8,726 bases of DNA from JAKAFX01 sp043196285 (GTDB lineage Archaea; Thermoplasmatota; Thermoplasmata; Thermoplasmatales; Thermoplasmataceae), in NCBI GenBank assembly GCA_043196285.1, contig JBBYJL010000056.1:1-8726 (forward strand), in the 5' to 3' direction. The notes beneath the pieces were generated by a model. That model was not told the origin of the DNA. It was given only the letters and a program-made list of their open reading frames with translations, and did no database searches. Below, one piece after another: positions 1 to 6,748 of this stretch; position 1 is the first letter of the stretch, and the number at the start of each line of letters is the position of its first letter. A program made the position numbers and the translations under genes.

Positions 1-2436
1 TGCAGTCAGAGCTATCAGAAGAATTATGATTAGTTCCAGGATATTCAACGGACCTATATAGTTTCCAAGAAATCCCATCCCGAAATGGGAAAGTGATGAC
101 GCAACGACAGAAGTGGCAGCATAGGCGACAGAAGGCGGCGCAACACTTATTTCATAGTACCCGTAGTCTGTGGAAAACTGCTTTTCAAGGAAGGTATAAT
201 TTGCCACAATCTCAGGCAGTCTGTATGTTCCAACACCCATGAGTTTCATGTCTATGAAGAAAGTGTGTGTCTGGCCAGGATTAAGGGAGGCAAGACGCAG
301 TTTTCCATCTGATCCGACAAAGGAAGCTGATCCATTGTAATAGGACGCAAACTGGATCAGGTTGATAGATATATTGTTGACAGGCGCATTATCCCTGTTC
401 GAGAGTGTAAGGTTGAGTCTGTAAACATTGTTGGAAACCCTTGAAGAACTGATTCCAACAGTCAGATCAGGTGTGAATGTGGCGTTGAACCTTATGGAAT
501 AATCGTCCAGGTTGATGGAGGCTGATGGCGAAACGCTGTAGATTTTTGAGAAAGAGGAAAACCCAGCTGATCCAGTGGCAGTCTGGTTGTTGGTTATCAA
601 AGTGAGGTTGTAGCTGGACAATAAAAACGATGAGGAACTTGAATTATCATAGCCTATGCCAATTATTGAAATATCTGAAGAAGAGGGTTCCGTTAGACCA
701 TTGTTATAACCAAACAGTTGTGAAGCAGTTATGTCATGGATTGTACCGGATGAGTGCAGGGCATTCATCCAGACCGAAAGGCCGAATGAGAATGCCACAG
801 ATCCGATCGAAAAATTAACAGTTTGTCCCACAGTGGATTGGAAAATGTTCTTAAGGGAATCCGTGTTGATCATTCCTGCTACAAGGATAGATGTACTTGG
901 ACTGCTTGAGGATACTCCAGGTGTAAGATAACCTGACTTCAGTGAATTCGCAAAGACTGCAGCCGCGGAGTTCTGTTTAGCATTTAATATAAGATTGCTT
1001 GCAAATGGGTTTGCTATCTGTTCGAATGACGGATTCGACGAAAAGATGTAGAGTGTGATGCTTTCATTATTGTAGTTGAGGCCGCTGACATTAGAGGAGG
1101 TATTATATGAAAAGATCTCGGACAGCGAACCTGTGTTAAGATCATTTGCAACAGCAGTTGAAGCTGATTTTGCCTCGGCAGATGTCGAGGCTGCAGTGCC
1201 ATGGAATGCTGTGATGAACAGGAAATTGGGAATAAGCGATAAGAATCCGGATGAAGTGATAACGCTTCCGGAAGATGCGGATATGCCTACAGGAAGAGAG
1301 AAAGCAGAGATATTGTCCTGGATCACCACTACGGAGAATATACTCCCATTAAATGCAGGAGATCCGAAAAGAAAACCTCCAGGTGTACCGTTCACATTCA
1401 TGGAACCATAGGCATTGTAGATATTACCATCATTTGTAACGAGAGATATATCTGCCTGGATAGATGAAATGGATGCGCTGGATGAGGAAAGAGCATGTGC
1501 AACGTAGCCAATGAATGAATTTCTGATAAACCCAGAATTAGGAGTACCTATACCGATCTCAGGGAAAAATGTGCTGGAACACGCAATGGGAGACGAATTG
1601 TGTACACCACCGGATGCGAAGATTGAAGAAGGATTCACGCTGATCACCGAATTGCCGGCGTTTCCTGCACCGGACACATCACTGCTGAAATGCGTGGTGT
1701 TCGTATCAAATACAATTACACCAGAAATAATCAGGATCAAGATAAGGAAAACGGATGCGATCTTTATCCCTTCTTTTCCATCGCCAGTTTTTCCTGAATC
1801 ATGTTGCTGGGATCCTCTCTTCGGTTTGAAGGTCCTTGACATCAGGTGCCCTGTAACACCACTCACAATGAGTAATATGGCGAGGGATTCGATAACACTG
1901 CTTACAAATATGCCAATCAGTGAGCTTATTGAACCTGAAATGGGAGAAGATTGAGGCGACACGAACGGTGAACTTCCACCGGAAGATGCCAGATCAGAAA
2001 TGAAGAATGAGTAAATCCTGTCTATAACAGGTTCAGTGGTAATTGTATAGAGGTTTGTGCCTGATGGAATCGCCCCAATTACTGATGCGTTTAATATCCT
2101 TGAAAAATTTGATAGATCAAATATTAGGGAAAATAAGGCAAATCCAATCAGAGCCCATGAAACGAAATAGACGAGGAGTGACATGCCAATCGCCCTGCCT
2201 GTTTTTGCAGAGGCAATGCCAATCACGACACCAATCAGTACCCATGACGCAAGCAGCACTATGTGACTCAACGGATTTCCCAGGAGAAGATAGACGAGCC
2301 CAAGAATGAAGACAAGGCGGTAGCCCACGAACGGTCCAATCCAGTTTATTATAGGATCATACGCGGATGAAAGAAGATAATATGACAGTATGAGAACAGC
2401 AAATGTTCCTGCAAGAAGTGCAGTCAGTTTACCCAT
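1..2436 (-). CDS. Large sequon-rich membrane-anchored surface protein, unknown function (3' end outside window)
   Basis: The frame stays open for 812 codons from the ATG at 2434-2436 to the window edge, so the C-terminus is missing. I do not recognise the family. By eye there are four hydrophobic segments (about residues 4-24, 33-52, 57-77, 82-106), a Ser/Asn loop, a fifth (171-196), a basic linker (201-225, with KPKRG), a sixth (225-243), then an ectodomain of about 545 residues and a further hydrophobic segment at about 790-812. The positive-inside rule favours the N-terminus, the 107-170 loop and the ectodomain outside. I count about 19 N-X-S/T sequons, 17 of them in the ectodomain. Residues about 665-765 look like a beta-sandwich of the CARDB/NEW3 kind (LNPGQTHTFFIDMK), a weak call. 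It has no Shine-Dalgarno but a TATA-like element at -26, so I chose the ATG at 2436 over the in-frame ATG at 2475. It is transcribed separately from, but in the same direction as, the glycan operon, and is a plausible acceptor for that glycan (inference). Confidence 0.85.
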   Translation of the reverse strand, partial: MGKLTALLAGTFAVLILSYYLLSSAYDPIINWIGPFVGYRLVFILGLVYLLLGNPLSHIVLLASWVLIGVVIGIASAKTGRAIGMSLLVYFVSWALIGFALFSLIFDLSNFSRILNASVIGAIPSGTNLYTITTEPVIDRIYSFFISDLASSGGSSPFVSPQSSPISGSISSLIGIFVSSVIESLAILLIVSGVTGHLMSRTFKPKRGSQQHDSGKTGDGKEGIKIASVFLILILIISGVIVFDTNTTHFSSDVSGAGNAGNSVISVNPSSIFASGGVHNSSPIACSSTFFPEIGIGTPNSGFIRNSFIGYVAHALSSSSASISSIQADISLVTNDGNIYNAYGSMNVNGTPGGFLFGSPAFNGSIFSVVVIQDNISAFSLPVGISASSGSVITSSGFLSLIPNFLFITAFHGTAASTSAEAKSASTAVANDLNTGSLSEIFSYNTSSNVSGLNYNNESITLYIFSSNPSFEQIANPFASNLILNAKQNSAAAVFANSLKSGYLTPGVSSSSPSTSILVAGMINTDSLKNIFQSTVGQTVNFSIGSVAFSFGLSVWMNALHSSGTIHDITASQLFGYNNGLTEPSSSDISIIGIGYDNSSSSSFLLSSYNLTLITNNQTATGSAGFSSFSKIYSVSPSASINLDDYSIRFNATFTPDLTVGISSSRVSNNVYRLNLTLSNRDNAPVNNISINLIQFASYYNGSASFVGSDGKLRLASLNPGQTHTFFIDMKLMGVGTYRLPEIVANYTFLEKQFSTDYGYYEISVAPPSVAYAATSVVASSLSHFGMGFLGNYIGPLNILELIIILLIALTA

Positions 2437-2455
2437 GAATGAAGAATGCAATATT

Positions 2456-2468
2456 TGATATTTTAACC
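2456..2468 (-). promoter_or_regulatory. TATA-like promoter for the surface-protein gene (leaderless)
   Basis: Read on the minus strand, TTAAAATAT spans 2466 to 2458 and is centred about 26 nt before the ATG at 2436. There is no Shine-Dalgarno before that ATG. In archaea a TATA box lies about 25-27 nt upstream of the transcription start, so transcription would begin at or next to the A of the ATG. The inference is supported by the same geometry at the two divergent genes in this window. Confidence 0.5.
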
Positions 2469-2486
2469 CATGCATAGACTATGGTG

Positions 2487-2523
2487 TTAAGTATTCACTG
2501 ATTACTTATTTTCACTTAAGTAA
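2487..2523 (-). repeat. Small inverted repeats after the flippase gene; possible weak terminator
   Basis: Positions 2502-2508 (ttactta) and 2517-2523 (taagtaa) are perfect 7-bp complements around an 8-nt loop. A competing 6-bp pair joins 2487-2492 (ttaagt) to 2514-2519 (acttaa), and 2514-2521 is itself the palindrome ACTTAAGT. The hairpin begins about 29 nt after the flippase stop, where a terminator could sit. However, no T-run follows it on the minus strand and the stems are A/T-rich. A chance structure in an A/T-rich spacer is about as likely. Confidence 0.25.
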
Positions 2524-2551
2524 CGCATCAGGTTGGTCCTTCACGTAATTG

Positions 2552-4087
2552 TCAGACATTAGATATGAATCTGACAATCCTGTTGATGAACCTGAGGTTT
2601 GAAGGGATATTGTCCAGGATAATCTCCGCGTATTCTCTTGTGATAACCCGGAGCAGCTTTACCATTAACAGGTAAACCACAGTTCCTATAATCACCAGTT
2701 CCAGAAGGGATAAATCGCCATAAGGCAATATAGTGCCCAGATAATACACTACAATAAAGACCACAATGGAGGATACCCATATCTTGATCATTGACAGTAT
2801 GTCATAATTGAGGAAGCCAAGTTTTCTGGAGGTAGCATAAAGAACTATGAAGCTGACCATATATACCGATGAGTTCGCTATGGCAGCCCCAATCATACTG
2901 TATCTTGGGATGAGGAGAATTGAGAGGGTCAGATTGGAAATCAGGGTAAAAGTTGCTATCCATATGAATATCGATGTCTTTCCATGTGCGTAGACAGCCT
3001 GTGACATTATATTCTGGCTCACCAGCAAGGCAGTAACTGAAAGGATTATCATGGCTGGCACAGCTCCGGAAACGTAACTGCCTGTGGCAAAAATCTGTAT
3101 GAACCTGTATGATATTGCTGCAAGACCAAGAGCGCATGGGACATAAACAAACGTCAGAACAGTTGTCGACAGCCTGAATGCAGACCTGATGCTTTCCATG
3201 TCGTTCCTTGAGAACATGGCACTTACCTTTGGAAGGAGTATATTGGTTATCGGTGTAACAACCATTGCAAGACCGGTGGCCATCAGGAGAGCGAATCCAT
3301 AGACTCCAAGCACAGACAGATCAGTGAATATTGAGACGAATATCCTGTCTATATATGACGACCCATAGGATATGACTGAGGCAAAGATGAGCGGTATGGC
3401 ATAATGAAAGATATGGTTTATCTTCATATCATATGCTTTCTCGCTTCTCTTCCTTATTATATTGAAAATAATGAGAATACCTGGGATGATGCCGATCACG
3501 TAACCGGTTGCCATTCCAAGCGGCACAAATGAGACATCATTGCTCATGTAGAGGAATACCGTTGCCAAAAAATACCACAGAAAGGTACCCGTAACATTGA
3601 CAGTTGCCGCAACCTTGAATCTCTGGAATCCAAGTATGATGCCGTTGATGAGTCCAAAGATGACCATAGTGAACAATGGGATTGAAAGGTAGGATATTGT
3701 TTTGGCATAAATTGTATCGTGGAAGAAAAGTATGGACATATATGGGGATATTAGAAACAGCAGCAAAGATCCTGCAGTTGCAGATACGATTGTTACGAAG
3801 AGTATCTTGAACATGACAGACTTTGCCTCTGCCCATTCATCCCTCCCTATGTGATATGAGATGAATCTTGTCGCTGCGTTTGACAAACTAAGAGAGAAAA
3901 CGATGTTGAACAACCCAAGGATAGCCAGGATGTTCACTATCTCGCCTGCGACTGAAGTTGGATAGAACTTGACAATGTAAACGTAGAATATTATACCGGA
4001 GAGGTTGAACACGATTGAGTTCATGTACTGGAAAACAAGTGAGGAGAGCAATTTTTCATTCTTTGCACTCTTCTCCGGTTCAGCCAT
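2552..4087 (-). CDS. Wzx/RfbX-type polysaccharide (lipid-linked glycan) flippase
   Basis: This 511-residue polytopic protein belongs to the polysaccharide biosynthesis/Wzx branch of the MATE/MOP superfamily. Such proteins move undecaprenyl- or dolichol-linked oligosaccharides from the cytoplasmic to the outer membrane face. About 12-14 hydrophobic segments fill the chain, and length is normal for the family. Recognisable family stretches are YIDRIFVSIFTDLSVLGVYG (residues 245-264), the following PITNILLPKVSAMFSRND (279-296), and the late LIPRYSMIGAAIANSSVYM (392-410). The N-terminus (1-12) is charged and cytoplasmic, and the C-terminus is amphipathic with basic residues. The ATG at 4085-4087 has GGTGA seven nt upstream, which supports this start. 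It is the last gene of the operon, after the heptose-kinase gene, which fits export of a heptose-containing glycan. The substrate cannot be read from the sequence. Confidence 0.85.
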   Translation of the reverse strand: MAEPEKSAKNEKLLSSLVFQYMNSIVFNLSGIIFYVYIVKFYPTSVAGEIVNILAILGLFNIVFSLSLSNAATRFISYHIGRDEWAEAKSVMFKILFVTIVSATAGSLLLFLISPYMSILFFHDTIYAKTISYLSIPLFTMVIFGLINGIILGFQRFKVAATVNVTGTFLWYFLATVFLYMSNDVSFVPLGMATGYVIGIIPGILIIFNIIRKRSEKAYDMKINHIFHYAIPLIFASVISYGSSYIDRIFVSIFTDLSVLGVYGFALLMATGLAMVVTPITNILLPKVSAMFSRNDMESIRSAFRLSTTVLTFVYVPCALGLAAISYRFIQIFATGSYVSGAVPAMIILSVTALLVSQNIMSQAVYAHGKTSIFIWIATFTLISNLTLSILLIPRYSMIGAAIANSSVYMVSFIVLYATSRKLGFLNYDILSMIKIWVSSIVVFIVVYYLGTILPYGDLSLLELVIIGTVVYLLMVKLLRVITREYAEIILDNIPSNLRFINRIVRFISNV

Positions 4088-4089
4088 CT

Positions 4090-4140
4090 CTATTTCACCG
4101 AATCAAATGCACTGCATTCAGAATTGTAAAGAATATCCAT
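4090..4140 (-). CDS. Possible 16-codon mini-ORF between kinase and flippase genes
   Basis: Starting one nt after the kinase stop codon (TAA at 4142-4144) is ATG at 4138-4140, followed by 15 more codons (MDILYNSECSAFDSVK) and TAG at 4090-4092, two nt before the flippase ATG. GGAG, formed by the kinase's last codons, lies six nt before the mini-ORF start. The flippase's own GGTGA lies within the mini-ORF's last codons. It therefore fills the 54-nt spacer almost exactly and has ribosome-binding signals. It could be a tiny protein, a coupling or leader peptide, or chance. The peptide has no recognisable motif or membrane segment. Confidence 0.3.
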   Translation of the reverse strand: MDILYNSECSAFDSVK

Positions 4141-4141
4141 C

Positions 4142-5128
4142 TTATTCTCCAACAAATATTATCCTGCTTCCCTGGTAATCAAACCTGAAGTCCTGTCTCT
4201 TCAGGCCTAGATCATTCACTATATTGTTATGTATCTCATGTGGAGCATAAAGCAGCAGGAACCCGCCTCCACCGGCACCAATGAGCTTTCCGCCTGTAGC
4301 GCCAAGTCTCATTGCTTGGTCATATAGATGGTCAACGGAGTCACTCGATATGCCATCTGCAAGCCTCTTCTTGAGTTTCCAGTTCTCATGGAGCATTGTC
4401 CCCATTCTATCCGCGTTTCCCCTTGAAAGATCATCAAACAGCTGGAGTGCTATTTCGCGCATCTTCCTGTATTCATCAAGCCTTGACTGCACGCTGCCTG
4501 CCTGCTTCCTGTGAATATCAGCCGAGGACCTCTGGATTCCAGTATAAAGCAGGAGGAGATTCTTCTCAAGTGTTTCCCGAATCTCCTCAGATGTGACCAG
4601 CGGCTCGATCGATACAGTCTCATCCCGATAGAATTTCATCAGCTGTATACCTCCATACGCAGCCATGTACTGGTCCTGTTTTCCTCCGGGCTCGCGGAGT
4701 ATCTCCCTCTCAATCTTCACCGCTTCCTCTGCCATCTCCCTTGATGAGACATATTCACCCCTGTAGGCGTGAAGAGCATGAAGAAGACCGACTAGAAAAG
4801 TACTGCTTGATCCCATGCCTGTTCCAAAAGAAGGTATGTCAGAGATGCTCACTATCTCGATTCCACCATCTATATCCAGGAATCTCAAGGCTTCCCTGAC
4901 GGTGGGATGCTTGATCATATCGACCTTGTCGACTATCTCGGTTGTGGAATAGCTGATTCTGATCTGGTTATCGAATTTCTTGTTAACTGTGATGTAGATA
5001 TATTTATTGATTGAAGCGGAAAGTACTGCTCCTGGACTATCCCTGGTATAAAACTCCCTGATATCGGTTCCACCGCCCACGAAAGTTATTCTCAGTGGAG
5101 TCCTGGAGATAATCATCCGCTGCTTCAC
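4142..5128 (-). CDS. hddA: GHMP-family D-glycero-D-manno-heptose 7-phosphate kinase (HddA-like)
   Basis: The 328-residue protein has the full GHMP kinase layout. The N-terminal signature is RTPLRITFVGGGTD (residues 9-22). The phosphate-binding loop is GTGMGSSST (102-110). EPGGKQDQY (146-154) contains the likely catalytic Asp152, and the C-terminal glycine motif is ATGGKLIGAGGGG (277-289). The RTPLR..FxGGGTD opening and the EPGGKQDQY motif are typical of HddA-type sugar-phosphate kinases. These phosphorylate heptose-7-phosphate at the anomeric carbon, giving the 1,7-bisphosphate, in the cytoplasm. Co-occurrence with a GmhA two genes upstream supports heptose over fucose or other GHMP substrates, although another sugar phosphate is possible. 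Initiation is at GTG (5126-5128): AGGTGAT ends three nt upstream, whereas the ATG at residue 5 is too far from it. The preceding SDR stop codon lies inside this Shine-Dalgarno, so translation is probably coupled. Confidence 0.82.
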   Translation of the reverse strand: MKQRMIISRTPLRITFVGGGTDIREFYTRDSPGAVLSASINKYIYITVNKKFDNQIRISYSTTEIVDKVDMIKHPTVREALRFLDIDGGIEIVSISDIPSFGTGMGSSSTFLVGLLHALHAYRGEYVSSREMAEEAVKIEREILREPGGKQDQYMAAYGGIQLMKFYRDETVSIEPLVTSEEIRETLEKNLLLLYTGIQRSSADIHRKQAGSVQSRLDEYRKMREIALQLFDDLSRGNADRMGTMLHENWKLKKRLADGISSDSVDHLYDQAMRLGATGGKLIGAGGGGFLLLYAPHEIHNNIVNDLGLKRQDFRFDYQGSRIIFVGE

Positions 5129-5131
5129 GGA

Positions 5132-5138
5132 ATCACCT
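5132..5138 (-). promoter_or_regulatory. Shine-Dalgarno that fixes the GTG start of hddA and overlaps the upstream stop
   Basis: On the minus strand AGGTGAT, fully complementary to the conserved end of archaeal 16S rRNA (ATCACCT), is followed by TCC and the GTG at 5128. The TGA within it (5133-5135) is the stop codon of the SDR gene. This favours GTG over the downstream ATG at 5114-5116, and suggests terminating ribosomes re-initiate on the kinase. Confidence 0.65.
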
Positions 5139-6047
5139 GTAGAACTGATCTATTTTTTTCAGTCCCTCATCAAGTCCCACCTTTGGCTTGAAACCTAAAA
5201 CCTTCTCCGATTTGGTTGTATCGGCAAGTGTCTCCATCACATAGTTCTTCACGGGCATCTCGATGTATTTAGGCTTGATGGATGTCCCAAGCATTTTGTT
5301 GATCTTCGCAACCAGCTCATTCAGATCATAGTTCTTGCCTGATCCGACGTTGAATACCTGATAACCCTTGGCTGCTGTGGCTTTGACAAGGGCATCAGCA
5401 ACATCTTCCGCATATACAAAATCCCTTCTCTGTGTTCCATCCCCATATATCACGGGCTGTTCGGATCTCTTTATGTTCCAGAGGAACTGGGTTGCAAGGT
5501 TGGCATATCCCTTCTTCGCGTTCTCATATTTCCCGTATATTGAGAAGAATCTCATGGCAGAAGTTTCTATGCTGTGAAGATTGAAATACAACTCTGAGAG
5601 CCTTTCTGCAGCTATCCTCGCCTCCGTATAGTAGTCGGTTACGCCAGGAATAACATCTTCTCTGTGTGGAGGCTTTATCCCATTGTATATTGATGATGTT
5701 GATGCAAATACAACCTTTGCATTGTTCTTTTTAGCAAATTCAAGCACAGAAGTCATACCTGAAATAACCTCTGAAACGAGGAAAGGATTTTCCCTGTACA
5801 TGGGAGAAGCTGAATATATCCCAAGATGGAACACCTGGTCAGCTTTGAGATTCAGCTTGCCGATATTCTTTACATCCCCTTTTATGAATGAAATCGCCTT
5901 CTCGGAGATAAGGTCGTTCAGATTGTCTTCAGATCCGGTGTGAAGATTGTCTATCACTGTGACATCGTTGTCCTTGTAAATTTTTCTAACAAGATTGGTA
6001 CCGATGAAACCTGCTCCACCTGTAACTATTATTTTTTTGCTTTCCAT
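5133..6047 (-). CDS. Extended SDR NDP-sugar epimerase/dehydratase-like protein with YxxxR active-site variant
   Basis: The 304-residue protein is an extended short-chain dehydrogenase/reductase of the NAD-dependent epimerase/dehydratase family (GalE/WcaG-like), acting on nucleotide-activated sugars in the cytoplasm. Visible features are the Rossmann motif TGGAGFIG (residues 9-16, GxxGxxG), Asp33 at the end of beta-2 (VTVIDNLHTG, favouring NAD over NADP), the Ser/Thr motif ASTSSIYN (115-122), RFFSIYGKYE (166-175) and the substrate-side motif YGDGTQRRDFVYAEDVADAL (201-220). The catalytic YxxxK reads Y140-T-E-A-R144: the lysine is replaced by arginine (codon AGG), while the following IAAERL aligns normally. 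The enzyme may be altered or have a different role. Start ATG has AGGAG eight nt upstream. It follows the GmhA gene by 27 nt and couples to the kinase, so its substrate may be an NDP-heptose or a partner sugar. Exact reaction unknown. Confidence 0.82.
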   Translation of the reverse strand: MESKKIIVTGGAGFIGTNLVRKIYKDNDVTVIDNLHTGSEDNLNDLISEKAISFIKGDVKNIGKLNLKADQVFHLGIYSASPMYRENPFLVSEVISGMTSVLEFAKKNNAKVVFASTSSIYNGIKPPHREDVIPGVTDYYTEARIAAERLSELYFNLHSIETSAMRFFSIYGKYENAKKGYANLATQFLWNIKRSEQPVIYGDGTQRRDFVYAEDVADALVKATAAKGYQVFNVGSGKNYDLNELVAKINKMLGTSIKPKYIEMPVKNYVMETLADTTKSEKVLGFKPKVGLDEGLKKIDQFYR

Positions 6048-6074
6048 TTAAAACACTCCTGTTATCATCTGTAT

Positions 6075-6650
6075 TTATTTAACGTTATTTTCCGAAAGCA
6101 TATCCTCGGCTATCTTTGACCACATATGGCCTATGGTGATGTGGCATTCCTGTATTAGCGAGGTCCTGCTGCTCTTCACCCTTATGAGGGAATCGCAAAA
6201 TTCTGCCATTTTCCCACCATCAAGACCAGTCATTCCAATAGTCCGGCAACCCAGGTTCCTGGCAGTCTTCAGACCCTCTATCACGTTCCTTGAATTGCCG
6301 CTCGTCGATATGCCGATAACGATATCACCCGGACTGGCAAACGCTTCGACCTGTCTTGCAAAAACATGATCATAGCTGTAGTCGTTTGATATTGCCGTAA
6401 GAGACGATGTGTTGACTGTAAGAGCCAGTGCCGGAATCGCACGCCTCTCCCTCTCGAAGTGCCCCACAAATTCTGCAGCGATGTGCTGGGCATCTGCAGC
6501 ACTTCCACCGTTACCGAAAAGCATGATCTTGTTCCCGGAGTTGAAGGTATTCCCAATATCGACCCCGGTTCTGTAGATCAGGTCAAGATCGAGATTCTTT
6601 CTTGCGTCAAGACCTTCCTGCACATAACTGTCAAGATCCTTTCTGTCCAT
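6075..6650 (-). CDS. gmhA: Sedoheptulose-7-phosphate isomerase (GmhA-type SIS protein)
   Basis: This 191-residue single-SIS-domain protein matches bacterial GmhA in length and motifs. GmhA converts D-sedoheptulose 7-phosphate to D-glycero-D-manno-heptose 7-phosphate, the entry to nucleotide-heptose synthesis, and works as a cytoplasmic tetramer. Visible motifs are GNGGSAADAQHIAAEF (residues 46-61), the phosphate loop STSGNS (115-120), TGLDGGKM (141-148) and RTSLIQECHITIGH (162-175). His56, Glu60, Gln167 and His175 fall where E. coli GmhA has its zinc/catalytic residues His61, Glu65, Gln172 and His180, all offset by five, so the active site looks intact. The codon before the ATG (6648-6650) is an in-frame TAA, so this is the first possible start. 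No Shine-Dalgarno is evident, and a TATA-like TTAAAA is centred about 26 nt upstream, pointing to a leaderless first gene of the operon. The alternative, a DiaA-like SIS protein, is less likely given the residues and neighbours. Confidence 0.88.
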   Translation of the reverse strand: MDRKDLDSYVQEGLDARKNLDLDLIYRTGVDIGNTFNSGNKIMLFGNGGSAADAQHIAAEFVGHFERERRAIPALALTVNTSSLTAISNDYSYDHVFARQVEAFASPGDIVIGISTSGNSRNVIEGLKTARNLGCRTIGMTGLDGGKMAEFCDSLIRVKSSRTSLIQECHITIGHMWSKIAEDMLSENNVK

Positions 6651-6658
6651 TTATCGCG

Positions 6659-6673
6659 ATCGTCCATCACGAT
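6659..6673. promoter_or_regulatory. Inverted repeat between TATA element and start of gmhA; possible operator
   Basis: ATCGT-CCATC-ACGAT is a perfect 5-bp inverted repeat with a 5-nt centre. It abuts the TATA-like element (6673-6678) and lies just upstream of the inferred transcription start at 6650. The adjoining 6653-6660 is the palindrome ATCGCGAT. A repressor bound here would block RNA polymerase. The half-sites are short, so chance is a real possibility. Confidence 0.25.
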
Positions 6674-6678
6674 TTTAA
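6673..6678 (-). promoter_or_regulatory. TATA-like promoter of the glycan operon
   Basis: Minus-strand TTAAAA is centred about 26 nt before the gmhA ATG, which has no clear Shine-Dalgarno. This is the only promoter-like element I find for the four-gene operon. Downstream genes have ribosome-binding sites and spacers of 4-54 nt, which fits one transcript starting here. Confidence 0.5.
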
Positions 6679-6714
6679 TGTTATCTTCAAAAAAGTAATG
6701 CTTCTGCTGTCAAC

Positions 6715-6727
6715 AAAAAAATATTAA
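6715..6727 (+). promoter_or_regulatory. TATA-like promoter of the DUF2079 gene (leaderless)
   Basis: An A/T block ending in AAATATTAA (6719-6727) is centred about 26 nt before the GTG at 6749. No Shine-Dalgarno precedes that GTG. The spacing matches the other two TATA-like elements in the window, and it lies back to back with the operon promoter in the 98-nt divergent region. Confidence 0.5.
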
Positions 6728-6748
6728 GGGTTCTGGCAATTCAAATTT

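Noticed and set aside
1076..1954. Plus-strand open frames of 111 and 147 codons (1076-1411, 1511-1954)
   Set aside because: They lie opposite the continuous 812-codon minus-strand frame, have no promoter or ribosome-binding site, and their composition reflects the complement of a Ser/Asn-rich coding strand.
2437..2475. Upstream in-frame ATG at 2473-2475 as the start of the surface-protein gene
   Set aside because: The best TATA-like element lies inside this extension and is correctly spaced for the ATG at 2436. The 13 extra residues add no signal peptide or hydrophobic segment.
5114..5116. ATG at kinase residue 5 as the start
   Set aside because: Homologues often begin near MIISRTPLR, but the perfect AGGTGAT is placed for the GTG at 5128 and is too far from this ATG. 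It remains a minor alternative.
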